Assembly (NCBI GenBank): GCA_036263155.1 | Contig: DATAHN010000110.1 | Location: 11,905 to 75,904 of the forward strand | Source of the DNA: DASUBN01 sp036263155 | Lineage (GTDB): Bacteria; Pseudomonadota; Gammaproteobacteria; Natronospirales; REEB76 | Reading direction: 5' to 3' | Length of the DNA stretch: 64,000 nt | Shown: positions 1-8,351 of the stretch, piece after piece | Numbering within the stretch: the stretch's first letter is position 1 | Layout of the letters: each line of letters begins with the position of its first letter | Notes under the pieces: model-generated | Databases searched by the model: none | Seen by the model: only the letters and a program-made list of their open reading frames with translations | Told to the model about the DNA's origin: nothing | Position numbers and translations under genes: made by a program

Positions 1-363
1 CAGGCCGCGCAGGTGATGAAAGAACTGGAGGCGGTGTTGCCCAAGCTGACCGGCGCTTCCGTGGAGGGCCTGCGGCTCGCCTCGGCTCTCAGCTTCAACT
101 ACACGGATCCGGTGGACGGCAGCGTGAGCCGCAACCAGGGCATCCAGGTGCACACCCAGGACGGCGCGCGCATGGTGTTCCGTCTCTCGGGCACCGGCAC
201 CCGTGGCGCGACGCTGCGCGTGTACCTGGAGAAGCACGAGCCGGATGCCGCCAAGCAAGGTGCGGCCGCGAAGGCCGCCCTCGCCTCCCTCTCCGCGGCG
301 GCGCGCAAGCTCACGCGGCTGGAAGAACTCACGGGGCTCAGGGAGCCCAGCCAGACGACCTAG
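1..363 (+). CDS. pgm: Phosphoglucomutase, C-terminal fragment
   Basis: The reading frame is open from the window edge and runs 120 codons to a TAG, so only the C-terminal domain is present. The motif RLSGTGTRGATLRVYLE matches the phosphate-binding loop of domain 4 in alpha-D-phosphohexomutases, and the SGTG-GATLR-Y spacing is that of glucose-specific phosphoglucomutase (glucose 1-phosphate/glucose 6-phosphate interconversion in the cytoplasm). The stop overlaps the stop of ppsR on the other strand by three bases. Catalytic serine and metal loops lie outside the window, so the exact sugar specificity is inferred. Confidence 0.85.
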   Translation, partial: QAAQVMKELEAVLPKLTGASVEGLRLASALSFNYTDPVDGSVSRNQGIQVHTQDGARMVFRLSGTGTRGATLRVYLEKHEPDAAKQGAAAKAALASLSAAARKLTRLEELTGLREPSQTT

Positions 364-1181
364 TAGCGGCGCTTTAAACCAGACTGATGGAGAATGGTCG
401 TCGCTATCTCTTCAATCGAAGGGTGAGTCGTATTGATGAAGGGGATACCCGCATTCCGGAACAGGTTCTCCGCCTTCTGCACCTCGTAGCTCACCTGGTC
501 CTGGGAGGCGTAGCGGCTGTCGGGCCGGCGCTCCTGGCGGATCTGCTGCAGGCGCTGGGGCTCGATGGTGAGGCCGTAGAGCTTGGTCCGGTGCGGCATC
601 AGCGCTTCCGGCAGGCGGCCCCGGTCCATGTCTTCCTCCGTGAGCGGATAGTTCGCCGCCGAGATGCCGTACTGCAGTGCCAGGTAGAGACAGGTCGGCG
701 TCTTGCCTGAGCGGGACACGCCCACCAGTACCACGTCCGCCTCCGGATAGTGCCGCGTGGTGACGCCATCGTCGTTGGCGAGGGCGAAGTTCACCGCCTC
801 GATACGGGTGAGGTAGGCGGCGTCGTCGGCGTTGGCGTGGGCCTTGCCGGCGGCGTGGGACGACTTCACGCCGAACTCCCGCTCCAGCGGGCCGATGAAG
901 GCGTCGAAGAAGTCCAGGCACAGGGCCTCGCTGGCGTGGAATTGGGCCCGGAGGTCGTCCTGCACCAAGGTGCTGAACACCACGGGCCGCGCTCCGTCCT
1001 CCCGGGCGGTGGCGTTGATGCGCGCCACGGCGGCGGCGGCCTTCTCGGCGCTGTCTATGAACGGCAGGGTGATCTGGGTCACCCCGGCGCCCTCGAACTG
1101 GCTCATGAGGCTGCGGCCCAGGGCCTCGGCGGTGATGCCGGTGCGGTCCGAGACGAAGAACACGGTGCGCCGGTTCTGCAT
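360..1181 (-). CDS. ppsR: Phosphoenolpyruvate synthase regulatory protein PpsR
   Basis: This 273-residue protein belongs to the DUF299 kinase/pyrophosphorylase family, whose members switch PEP synthase off by ADP-dependent phosphorylation of a threonine and on again by phosphate-dependent removal. The P-loop GVSRSGKT sits at residues 154-161, and the N-terminus FFVSDRTGITAEALG is typical of the family. Length is the usual one. It is transcribed away from ppsA, as in E. coli, with 98 bases between the two starts. Family membership is clear from sequence; target recognition is inferred from the pairing with ppsA. Confidence 0.96.
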   Translation of the reverse strand: MQNRRTVFFVSDRTGITAEALGRSLMSQFEGAGVTQITLPFIDSAEKAAAAVARINATAREDGARPVVFSTLVQDDLRAQFHASEALCLDFFDAFIGPLEREFGVKSSHAAGKAHANADDAAYLTRIEAVNFALANDDGVTTRHYPEADVVLVGVSRSGKTPTCLYLALQYGISAANYPLTEEDMDRGRLPEALMPHRTKLYGLTIEPQRLQQIRQERRPDSRYASQDQVSYEVQKAENLFRNAGIPFINTTHPSIEEIATTILHQSGLKRRY

Positions 1182-1225
1182 GGACTTGAGTCTCCCTTCT
1201 GATGGTCCGCCCGGCCCGGGCCAAC

Positions 1226-1253
1226 TTGGGGCCGGCGCCGCTGCCGGTATAAT
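1226..1253 (+). promoter_or_regulatory. Candidate sigma-70 promoter of ppsA
   Basis: TTGGGG at 1226-1231 and a perfect TATAAT at 1248-1253 are separated by 16 bases, placing a start site near 1260 and a leader of about 20 bases before the GTG of ppsA. The -10 box is an exact consensus in an otherwise very GC-rich region. Confidence 0.6.
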
Positions 1254-1279
1254 AATGGAATCTCACCCTGGGGAAGACC

Positions 1280-3640
1280 GTGGACCCTCGCTACGTCATC
1301 AGCTTCGAAAAACTCGGCATGGGCGACGTGGACAAGGTGGGCGGCAAGAACGCCTCCCTGGGGGAGATGATCAGCCATCTCTCCAAGCTCGGGGTCTCGG
1401 TGCCCGGTGGTTTCGCCACCTCCGCGGACGCCTACCGCGAGTTCCTGGCCCACGAGGGCCTGGCCGAGCGGGTGAACCGCGAGCTCGCCAAGCTGGACGT
1501 GGACGACGTGGTGGCGCTGGCCGAGACCGGCGCGCGCATCCGCCAGTGGCTGAGCGAGACGCCCTTCCCGCCCGCCCTGGAGAAGTCCATCCGCGAGGGC
1601 TACGCAGCGCTCGCCGGCGGCAAGGACGTGTCGGTGGCGGTGCGCTCCTCCGCCACCGCCGAGGACCTGCCGGACGCCTCCTTCGCGGGCCAGCAGGAGA
1701 CCTTCCTCAACGTGCGCGGCGCGGACGAGGTCATCAAGTCCGTCAAGCTGGTGTTCGCCTCCCTGTTCAACGACCGCGCGATCTCCTACCGCGTGCACCA
1801 CGGCTTCGAGCACGCCGAGGTGGCGCTCTCCGCCGGCATCCAGCGCATGGCGCGCAGCGACCTCGGCGCGAGCGGCGTGATGTTCACCCTCGACACCGAG
1901 TCCGGCTTCGCCGATGCGGTGTTCATCACTGCCTCCTACGGCCTGGGCGAGACCGTGGTGCAGGGCGCGGTGAACCCGGACGAGTTCTACGTGTACAAGC
2001 CGGCGCTGGCCAAGGGCAAGTCGCCGATCGTGCGCCGCAACCTCGGCAGCAAGGCCATCATGATGGTCTACGGCGAGGGTGGCGGCAAAGCCGTCAAGAC
2101 CATCGACGTGCACGCCGAGGCGCGCGCCCGCTTCTGCATCAGCGACGCGGATGTGCTGGAGCTCGCCAAGCAGGCGATGGTGATCGAGCAGCACTACAAG
2201 CGCCCCATGGACATCGAGTGGGCCAAGGATGGACACGACGGGAAGATCTACATCCTGCAGGCGCGCCCGGAGACGGTGAAGAGCCGCCGCAACCAGAACA
2301 TCGAGCGCTACGAGCTGAAGATGAAGGGCCCGGTGCTGGCGGAGGGCCGCAGCATCGGCCAGAAGATCGGCGCCGGCACCGCTAAGGTGGTCGCGGACCT
2401 GCACGAGATGAGCCGCATCCAGCCCGGCGACGTGCTGGTGACGGACATGACCGATCCCGACTGGGAGCCGGTGATGAAGCGCGCCTCCGCCATCGTCACG
2501 AACCGCGGCGGACGCACCTGCCATGCCGCCATCATCGCCCGCGAGCTCGGCATCCCCGCGGTGGTGGGCTGCGGCGACGCCACGAAGAAGATCAAGGACG
2601 GCCAGTCCGTCACCGTGTCCTGTGCCGAGGGCGATACGGGCTTCATCTACGAGGGCAAACTGCAGTTCGAGCGCCGCGAGATCAGCCTGGCCAAGATGCC
2701 GGAAGCGCCGCTCAAGATCATGATGAACGTGGGCACGCCGGAGCGCGCCTTCGACTTCGCCGGCCTGCCCCACAAGGGCGTGGGCCTGGCACGCCTCGAG
2801 TTCATCATCAACCGCATGATCGGCGTGCACCCCAAGGCGCTCATCAACTTCGACAAGCAGCCGGCGGACGTGAAGCGCGAGATCAGCTCGCGCATGGCCG
2901 GCTACAAGGACCCGGTGAGCTTCTACGTGGAGCGCTTGGCGGAGGGCATCGCCACCATCGCCGCGGCCTTCGCGCCGGAGCCGGTGATCGTGCGCACCTC
3001 GGACTTCAAGTCCAACGAGTACGCGAACCTGGTGGGCGGCCGCCAGTACGAACCTCACGAGGAGAACCCCATGCTGGGGTTCCGCGGCGCCTCCCGCTAC
3101 ATCGACCCGAGCTTCCGGGACTGCTTCGAGCTGGAATGCCGCGCCCTCAAGAAGGTGCGCGAGGAGATGGGCCTCGCCAACGTGCAGGTAATGATCCCCT
3201 TCGTGCGCACCGTGGATGAGGCACGCAAGGTGGTGGAGATCCTCGCCGCCAACGGCCTGAAGCGCGGCCAGGAGGGTCTCAAGGTCATCATGATGTGCGA
3301 GCTGCCCTCCAACGCGCTGCTCGCCGATGAGTTCCTGGAGCACTTCGACGGCTTCTCCATCGGCTCCAACGACCTGACCCAGCTCACGCTGGGACTGGAC
3401 CGGGACTCGGGCGTGATCGCCCATCTGTTTGATGAACGTAATGACGCCGTGAAGAAGCTCCTCTCGATGGCCATCCAGGCCTGCCGCAAGCAGGGCAAGT
3501 ACATCGGCATCTGCGGCCAGGGTCCCTCGGACCATCCGGACCTCGCCCAGTGGCTGATGGAACAGGGCATCGAGAGCATATCCCTGAACCCCGACACGGT
3601 GGTGGAGACCTGGCTGCTCCTGGCGGGCAAGAAGGGATGA
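1280..3640 (+). CDS. ppsA: Phosphoenolpyruvate synthase
   Basis: The 786-residue product makes phosphoenolpyruvate from pyruvate, ATP and water, the entry step of gluconeogenesis. The order is N-terminal ATP-grasp domain (with RSSATAEDLPDASFAGQQE), central swivelling phosphohistidine domain with GGRTCHAAI (His at residue 415, the phospho-transfer residue; E. coli has His421), then the PEP/pyruvate TIM barrel. Length matches the family. Translation starts at GTG, the first start after the promoter. Its stop overlaps the next ATG (ATGA), so the downstream oxygenase is translationally coupled. Activity is probably controlled by the divergent ppsR product. Confidence 0.98.
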   Translation: MDPRYVISFEKLGMGDVDKVGGKNASLGEMISHLSKLGVSVPGGFATSADAYREFLAHEGLAERVNRELAKLDVDDVVALAETGARIRQWLSETPFPPALEKSIREGYAALAGGKDVSVAVRSSATAEDLPDASFAGQQETFLNVRGADEVIKSVKLVFASLFNDRAISYRVHHGFEHAEVALSAGIQRMARSDLGASGVMFTLDTESGFADAVFITASYGLGETVVQGAVNPDEFYVYKPALAKGKSPIVRRNLGSKAIMMVYGEGGGKAVKTIDVHAEARARFCISDADVLELAKQAMVIEQHYKRPMDIEWAKDGHDGKIYILQARPETVKSRRNQNIERYELKMKGPVLAEGRSIGQKIGAGTAKVVADLHEMSRIQPGDVLVTDMTDPDWEPVMKRASAIVTNRGGRTCHAAIIARELGIPAVVGCGDATKKIKDGQSVTVSCAEGDTGFIYEGKLQFERREISLAKMPEAPLKIMMNVGTPERAFDFAGLPHKGVGLARLEFIINRMIGVHPKALINFDKQPADVKREISSRMAGYKDPVSFYVERLAEGIATIAAAFAPEPVIVRTSDFKSNEYANLVGGRQYEPHEENPMLGFRGASRYIDPSFRDCFELECRALKKVREEMGLANVQVMIPFVRTVDEARKVVEILAANGLKRGQEGLKVIMMCELPSNALLADEFLEHFDGFSIGSNDLTQLTLGLDRDSGVIAHLFDERNDAVKKLLSMAIQACRKQGKYIGICGQGPSDHPDLAQWLMEQGIESISLNPDTVVETWLLLAGKKG

Positions 3641-4287
3641 GCATCGGCGCCCAGAACCAGTTCGAGGAACACTTCCCGCTCACGGTGCTCCTGAGCCACC
3701 ACACGGGCGTGGAGAAGATGAACGCGGCGGTGGCCGCGCTGCTCCACGGGCTGCGCGGACAGTACCTCAAGGACCGTGCCGAGAACGAGGCGCTGTCCGG
3801 GACCATCACCACCTACGGCGGCTACCAGACTTCCAAGAAGATGATGTTCCTGAACCGTCCGGAGCCGGAGGTGCAGGCACTGCGCGACCAGGTGGTGCAG
3901 CCTGGGGTCAAGGCCTACCTCGAGCGTGTCTACGGCGAGCAAGGCAAGTCCATCCCCACCCGTCTCGTATCCTGGGCCAACATCCTGTGCGAGGGCGACT
4001 GGCAGGCGCCCCACATGCACCCCAGCACCGGCAACCTCATCAGCGGCGTGTACTACGCGGCGGTACCGGAGAAGCCCGAGCCCGAAGGCTGCATCGAGTT
4101 CCTGAACCCGCACCCGGTGGCGCACCACCACGGCGTGAGCCTGACCCGGCGCATCATGCCCAAGGCGGGCGACCTGATCCTGTTCCCGCCCTACTACATC
4201 CACTACGTCTACCCGTTCCGCGGCGAGGGCGAACGCTGCATCGTCGCCTTCGACGTGATCGTCCAGAACACGCAATTCGTGTTCTAG
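3637..4287 (+). CDS. Putative 2-oxoglutarate/Fe(II)-dependent oxygenase (PF13759/TIGR02466-like)
   Basis: The 216-residue protein looks like the small double-stranded beta-helix oxygenases once catalogued as TIGR02466. The likely iron ligands are in HMHP (His126/His128) and His189 in YYIHYVYPF, with Arg200 placed to bind 2-oxoglutarate. The first motif is HxH rather than the usual HxD, as in the related protein at 61042. There is no signal peptide, so it should act in the cytoplasm. The ATG overlaps the ppsA stop and the next gene follows three bases after its own stop, giving an operon of ppsA, oxygenase and aldehyde dehydrogenase. The substrate is unknown. Confidence 0.8.
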   Translation: MSIGAQNQFEEHFPLTVLLSHHTGVEKMNAAVAALLHGLRGQYLKDRAENEALSGTITTYGGYQTSKKMMFLNRPEPEVQALRDQVVQPGVKAYLERVYGEQGKSIPTRLVSWANILCEGDWQAPHMHPSTGNLISGVYYAAVPEKPEPEGCIEFLNPHPVAHHHGVSLTRRIMPKAGDLILFPPYYIHYVYPFRGEGERCIVAFDVIVQNTQFVF

Positions 4288-4290
4288 CGC

Positions 4291-6132
4291 ATGAGCGCCC
4301 GATCCGAAGCCGGCCACACCGTCGTCCATAACCCGGCGACGGGAGAGGTGGTGGGCCGCTTCCCGGAACTCTCCGCCGAAGGGGTGCGCGAGGCGATACG
4401 CCGCGCCCGCGCCGCCCAACCCGCCTGGGCCGCCCTGCCGTTCGAGCGGCGCCGCCGTCATATCCTCGCCGCTCAGCAGGCATTGCTGCGCAACATGGAC
4501 TACGTGGCGCTCGTCATCAGCCGCTGCGTGGGCAAGCCGGATGTGGATGCGCTCGCCACCGAGGTCATGCCGACGCTCATGGGCAGCCGCTGGTATGCCC
4601 GCCATGCGCGCGGGCACCTGAAGCCGCGGCGCTTGCCCGTGGGCTCGCCGCTGTTCTTCAACAAGCGCAGCACCGTGCACCGCCTGCCCTACGGCGTGGT
4701 GGGCATCATCTCGCCCTGGAACTACCCCTTCGGCATACCCATGCACGAGATCGTGCCGGCGCTGCTGGCTGGCAACACGGTGGTGTTCAAGACCTCGCCG
4801 GAGACGCTGCCGGTGGGCGATGAGATCGTGCAGCTGTTCCTCCATGCGGACCTACCGGAAGGCGTGTTCCAGCACGTCAATGTGGATGGGCCCCTGTGCG
4901 GGGATCTGTTCCTCGAACAGGACGGCGTGGACAAGCTGTTCTTCACGGGCTCGGTACGGGTCGGCAAGGAACTCATGGGCAAGGCGGCCAAGACCCTCAA
5001 GCCCCTCTCCCTGGAGCTCGGCGGCAAGGACGCCATGATCGTGTGCGCCGACGCGCCCCTGGAGCGCGCCGCGGGCGGCGCCGTGTGGGCCGGGCTCACG
5101 AATGCGGGCCAGTCCTGTGCGGGCGTGGAGCGCATCTACGTCCACCAGGACGTGTACGCGCCGTTCATGGCGCTGCTCAGGGAGAAGGTGGAGGCCCTGC
5201 GCGTTGGCCCGAACCAGGACGTCGGCGCCCTCTGCACCGAGCGCCAGGCGACGACGGTGCGTGAGCATTGCCGCGAGGCGCTCGCCGCCGGTGCCACGGT
5301 GTTCGCCCAGGCAAAGCTGCCCTTGGGGCTGAACGATCAGTTCATTGCTCCCGTGGTCCTCACCGGCGTGGACCACACCATGAAGGTGATGCACGAGGAG
5401 ACCTTCGGCCCGGTGCTGGGCGTGATGCCGGTCAAGGACGACGAGGAAGCCTTGCGGCTAGCGAACGACTCGCCCTACGGCCTGACGGGCTCCGTCTGGA
5501 CCCGCGACCTCGGCAAGGGCGTGCGGCTGGCGCGGCGGCTGTCCGCCGGTGCCGTGACGGTCAACGATCACCTGATGTCCCACGGCCTCACGGAGACGCC
5601 CTGGGGCGGCATGCGCAACTCCGGGCTGGGACGCGGCCATGGAGCTTTCGCGTTCGACGAGGTGACCCAGCCCCAGGTGATCGTGGAGGACTGGCTCACA
5701 CTCGCCCGCCGCAACGTCTACTGGTATCCCTACAGCACCGCCGTCTACGACGGCCTCAAGGGCGCCATGCTCGCCCTGTACGGCGAGGGGTGGCGCGAGC
5801 GCCTCGCGGGGCTGGGGCGCTTCCTGCGCATCCTGCCGCGCATGTTCCGCGCCAAGGAACCCGCTCCTCCCCTCCCGCCCGAGTCACCGCCGGTCAAGGC
5901 GTTCGGTGAGATGGCCCAGGGCGAGCGGCTCGGCCAGCTGGAACGTTGGGGCGAAGAGGCCTACGATCGCATGTACGACTCCCGGCGTCCCAGCACCGAC
6001 TACAGCGAGGCCAAGGAGAACTTCTACATGGCGATCCAGCTCGCCCGTGAGCTGGGCCGCGAGGACGAGGTGCAGCGCCTGGAGGCGCGCCTCAAGCACA
6101 TCAAGGACGTGTTTCGCTCTCAGTTCTCCTGA
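4291..6132 (+). CDS. NAD(P)-dependent aldehyde dehydrogenase with C-terminal extension
   Basis: The 613-residue protein has the aldehyde dehydrogenase core: the Asn motif SPWNYPFGI, the general base in LELGGKD (Glu242) and the catalytic Cys276 in NAGQSCAG. The core ends near residue 470. The remaining 140 residues contain an aromatic segment (VYWYPYS), a proline-rich linker and a charged helical tail, which ordinary members lack. It should oxidise an aldehyde to an acid in the cytoplasm or at the membrane surface. It lies three bases after the oxygenase, suggesting that the pair act on linked substrates. Substrate specificity cannot be told from sequence. Confidence 0.92.
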   Translation: MSARSEAGHTVVHNPATGEVVGRFPELSAEGVREAIRRARAAQPAWAALPFERRRRHILAAQQALLRNMDYVALVISRCVGKPDVDALATEVMPTLMGSRWYARHARGHLKPRRLPVGSPLFFNKRSTVHRLPYGVVGIISPWNYPFGIPMHEIVPALLAGNTVVFKTSPETLPVGDEIVQLFLHADLPEGVFQHVNVDGPLCGDLFLEQDGVDKLFFTGSVRVGKELMGKAAKTLKPLSLELGGKDAMIVCADAPLERAAGGAVWAGLTNAGQSCAGVERIYVHQDVYAPFMALLREKVEALRVGPNQDVGALCTERQATTVREHCREALAAGATVFAQAKLPLGLNDQFIAPVVLTGVDHTMKVMHEETFGPVLGVMPVKDDEEALRLANDSPYGLTGSVWTRDLGKGVRLARRLSAGAVTVNDHLMSHGLTETPWGGMRNSGLGRGHGAFAFDEVTQPQVIVEDWLTLARRNVYWYPYSTAVYDGLKGAMLALYGEGWRERLAGLGRFLRILPRMFRAKEPAPPLPPESPPVKAFGEMAQGERLGQLERWGEEAYDRMYDSRRPSTDYSEAKENFYMAIQLARELGREDEVQRLEARLKHIKDVFRSQFS

Positions 6133-6144
6133 AGGGAGGAAGCC

Positions 6145-6327
6145 ATGGGGAACCTGAAATATCCGACGGAAGGCGGCAGCGGCGGCAAGCGCGGCCATTC
6201 CAACATGGAGCACGCGGTGTATAGCGACGAGCACAAGGAAACCAGCCGGACGCGCCGGCGGCTGGAAGCGAAGAAGCAGGAACGCGAGGCGGTGACGGAG
6301 CGCCGCAGCGGCAAGCGCTGGCGCTGA
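6145..6327 (+). CDS. Small basic hypothetical protein, 60 residues
   Basis: An ATG is preceded by a strong ribosome-binding site (AGGGAGGA, five bases upstream) 12 bases after the aldehyde dehydrogenase stop, so it is probably the last gene of that operon. The product is glycine-rich at the N-terminus and highly charged at the C-terminus (SRTRRRLEAKKQERE, RRSGKRWR), predicted soluble and possibly nucleic-acid binding. I do not recognise a family. It ends one base before the stop of the convergent gene. Confidence 0.6.
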   Translation: MGNLKYPTEGGSGGKRGHSNMEHAVYSDEHKETSRTRRRLEAKKQEREAVTERRSGKRWR

Positions 6328-6328
6328 C

Positions 6329-6970
6329 TCAGAACTGGGTGGCGGGGACTTCCTCCAGCACCTCCACGTCGCCGTTCAGCAATAGCTCGTCGTCGTGGGA
6401 CTCGGCCTTGGCGCCGTTCCAGTAGTCCACGGCACGGCGCTTCCACTCGCTCATGGAGATAGTGTCCCCCATCACGATCTGCTGGGTGGCCCGGTGCAGC
6501 TCGCCGGTGGCGTTCACCCGGTACACTTTCTTGAAGTCACCGCGCATGTTGTCGAGCCAGAAGCGCACCGCGCGCGGGTCCTCCGGGATCAGCCATATGC
6601 AGCTCATGCGCGAGGGCAGCGTCACGTAGAGCTGGCGGCGCACCTCCTCGAAGATCATCTCCCGCACCATGCGGGTGGCCAGGAACAGGCTGTCCAGCGT
6701 CTCGGCCAGGGTGACGACCGGGTCGAAGTGATAGAACGAGAGCTTGGGGTCCTTGGGCTTCTGCTTGCGGTAGAACTCGAGGGCCCTGAGCGCCACCATG
6801 TCCACGGTGTAGATCTCATTGCTCTTGGGGTTGGTGATGCCGCGGCGGGCCACCTCGAAGGCGCGCCAGGAGTTGTTGGGCTCCAGCCCGAACGAGATCC
6901 GCGCCCCCTCGAACCACTTGGGGGAGTTGTGCTTGTGGATGTGGAAGAACTTCTGGTTCTCGATATGCAT
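6329..6970 (-). CDS. DUF2441-like protein of unknown function
   Basis: The 213-residue soluble protein begins MHIENQKFFHIHKHNS and resembles the DUF2441 family; I cannot assign a reaction. I chose the ATG at 6970 rather than the upstream in-frame start at 6997 because a perfect -10 element overlaps that upstream start, leaving a leader of about 20 bases. There is no signal peptide or membrane segment. It stands alone, convergent with the ppsA operon. Confidence 0.72.
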   Translation of the reverse strand: MHIENQKFFHIHKHNSPKWFEGARISFGLEPNNSWRAFEVARRGITNPKSNEIYTVDMVALRALEFYRKQKPKDPKLSFYHFDPVVTLAETLDSLFLATRMVREMIFEEVRRQLYVTLPSRMSCIWLIPEDPRAVRFWLDNMRGDFKKVYRVNATGELHRATQQIVMGDTISMSEWKRRAVDYWNGAKAESHDDELLLNGDVEVLEEVPATQF

Positions 6971-6995
6971 GCGCTGACCCCCGGTTCCCGCAGGC

Positions 6996-7001
6996 ATTAT
7001 A
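6996..7001 (-). promoter_or_regulatory. -10 element upstream of the DUF2441-like gene
   Basis: The minus strand reads TATAAT here, 26 bases before the chosen start codon. No convincing -35 box is visible at 16-18 bases. Confidence 0.45.
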
Positions 7002-7081
7002 GGGCTCCGCCCCGCCCGGCTACATGACCCGGTTCACATTCCGGCCGTCCGCCCCGCCGCTTCGGGTAGAGTGGTGGCAGG

Positions 7082-7456
7082 ATGGGCCGTACGGGTATCC
7101 CCATGCTGTACTACTCGATCAAGCTGGCGCTCTCGGCCATCATCATCGTCGCCGTATCGGAACTGGCCAAGCGCCAGCCCGCCTGGGGCGGCCTGCTGGC
7201 CTCGCTGCCGCTGGTGTCGCTGCTGGCGATCGTCTGGCTCTATGTGGACACGCGCGACACGAGCCAGGTGTCGGCCCTCTCCCTCAGCATCTTCTGGCTG
7301 GTGCTGCCGTCCCTGGCGTTCTTCCTGGCGCTGCCGCTGCTCCTGCGCCAGGGGCTCGGCTTCACCGCCTCGCTCGCGCTCGCCGCGCTGGTGACAATGG
7401 GAGCCTATGCGCTCATGCTGTCCGGGCTGAAGCGCTTCGGCGTGGACCTGACATGA
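7082..7456 (+). CDS. DUF3147-like inner membrane protein
   Basis: The 124-residue protein has about four hydrophobic segments and the conserved stretch GGLLASLPLVSLLAIVWLY seen in DUF3147 membrane proteins. A second start at 7103 (MLYYSIK) fits the usual family N-terminus better, so the first seven residues may not be made. Its TGA overlaps an ATG of the next frame. Function is unknown. Confidence 0.8.
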   Translation: MGRTGIPMLYYSIKLALSAIIIVAVSELAKRQPAWGGLLASLPLVSLLAIVWLYVDTRDTSQVSALSLSIFWLVLPSLAFFLALPLLLRQGLGFTASLALAALVTMGAYALMLSGLKRFGVDLT

Positions 7457-7473
7457 AACTGAAGGGGATGACC

Positions 7474-7746
7474 ATGGAGAGACGTCACGCTATCGCCCTC
7501 GCCTGCCTGCTCGCCCTCGCCGCCTGCGGCTCCAAGCAGCCTGACGAGGCCGCCACGCCCGCGCCGCCGCCCGGCACCGGCCCGGTGAAGATCTCCAGCG
7601 GCAACGCGTTCAGCCCGCTAGTGCAGGACCTCAACAAGGCGAAGGCGGTGAACGGCAAGGTGCAGGCGCAGGGCCAGGCCACCGATGATGCCATCGAGTC
7701 CCAGTCCGGCGCGCCGGCGGACTCGACCGCGGAGCAGCCGCGCTAG
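7474..7746 (+). CDS. Small hypothetical lipoprotein
   Basis: The product is about 90 residues with a lipoprotein signal (MERRHAIALACLLALAAC, cleavage before Cys18), followed by a Pro/Ala-rich linker and a short segment containing LVQDLNKAKAVNGKVQAQ. The start at 7474 has a good ribosome-binding site (AAGGGGA). In-frame ATGs at 7453 and 7468 are alternatives, the first overlapping the stop of the DUF3147 gene. It resembles the many small periplasmic lipoproteins of proteobacteria with no known role. Its 3' end overlaps the convergent DUF2238 gene by four bases. Confidence 0.75.
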   Translation: MERRHAIALACLLALAACGSKQPDEAATPAPPPGTGPVKISSGNAFSPLVQDLNKAKAVNGKVQAQGQATDDAIESQSGAPADSTAEQPR

Positions 7747-8351
7747 AGCCGCGCGAGCTGGCGATCCTGCCAGCGAGACAGCAGCAGGAGGCTCAAGGCG
7801 GCGCCCACCGTCGCGGTGAGCATGTCCCATTGGGTATCCCACACGTCGCCCTGGGTCGCGAGGAAGGCGTCCGCCGCCGTGCCGCTCGCCTCCGCCACCG
7901 CCCACTCCAGGAGCTCGTAGCAGGCGCTGACGGCGATGCAGAAACACATCACCGTGAACACCAGCCAGCCGCCCCGTTTGAGCGGTGAGCGGCGCAGCAG
8001 CACTTCCCGCGCGAGCATGGCCGGTACGAAGCCCTGGGCGAAGTGGCCGACGCGGTCGAAGTCGTTGCGGGCGAAGCCCCAGTGCTGGTCCCGCAGCCAG
8101 CTGAACAGCGGCACTTCGGCGTAGGTGTAGTGGCCGCCCACCATCAGGATGCAGGCATGCAGAAGCACCAGCGTGTAGCACAGGGTGGTGAAGCGGAAGC
8201 GCGGGTAGAGCGCGACCAGCACCGGCACACCGATCATCATCGGGAATGTCTCCAGCACCCAGGTGAAGTAGTCGTGGGGCCGGATCCCGGACCAGAGGAA
8301 GACCGCGGCACAGGCCGCGAGCAAAGCTACATGCGCACGCCGCGGCTTCAT
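7743..8351 (-). CDS. DUF2238/YjdF-like integral membrane protein
   Basis: The 202-residue protein has about six membrane segments and the family motifs RVGHFAQGFVPA and SACYELLEWAVAE, with the pattern GDVWDTQWDM near the end. This is characteristic of DUF2238 (YjdF) inner-membrane proteins, whose function is not established. The ATG overlaps the TGA of the upstream DUF2147 gene, so the two form an operon. Confidence 0.88.
   Translation of the reverse strand: MKPRRAHVALLAACAAVFLWSGIRPHDYFTWVLETFPMMIGVPVLVALYPRFRFTTLCYTLVLLHACILMVGGHYTYAEVPLFSWLRDQHWGFARNDFDRVGHFAQGFVPAMLAREVLLRRSPLKRGGWLVFTVMCFCIAVSACYELLEWAVAEASGTAADAFLATQGDVWDTQWDMLTATVGAALSLLLLSRWQDRQLARL

Noticed and set aside
1103..3535. 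An 810-codon open frame antisense to ppsA
   Set aside because: Composition is His/Leu/Ala/Gly-rich with no family motif, and it mirrors a highly conserved gene; it is a shadow frame of GC-rich coding DNA.
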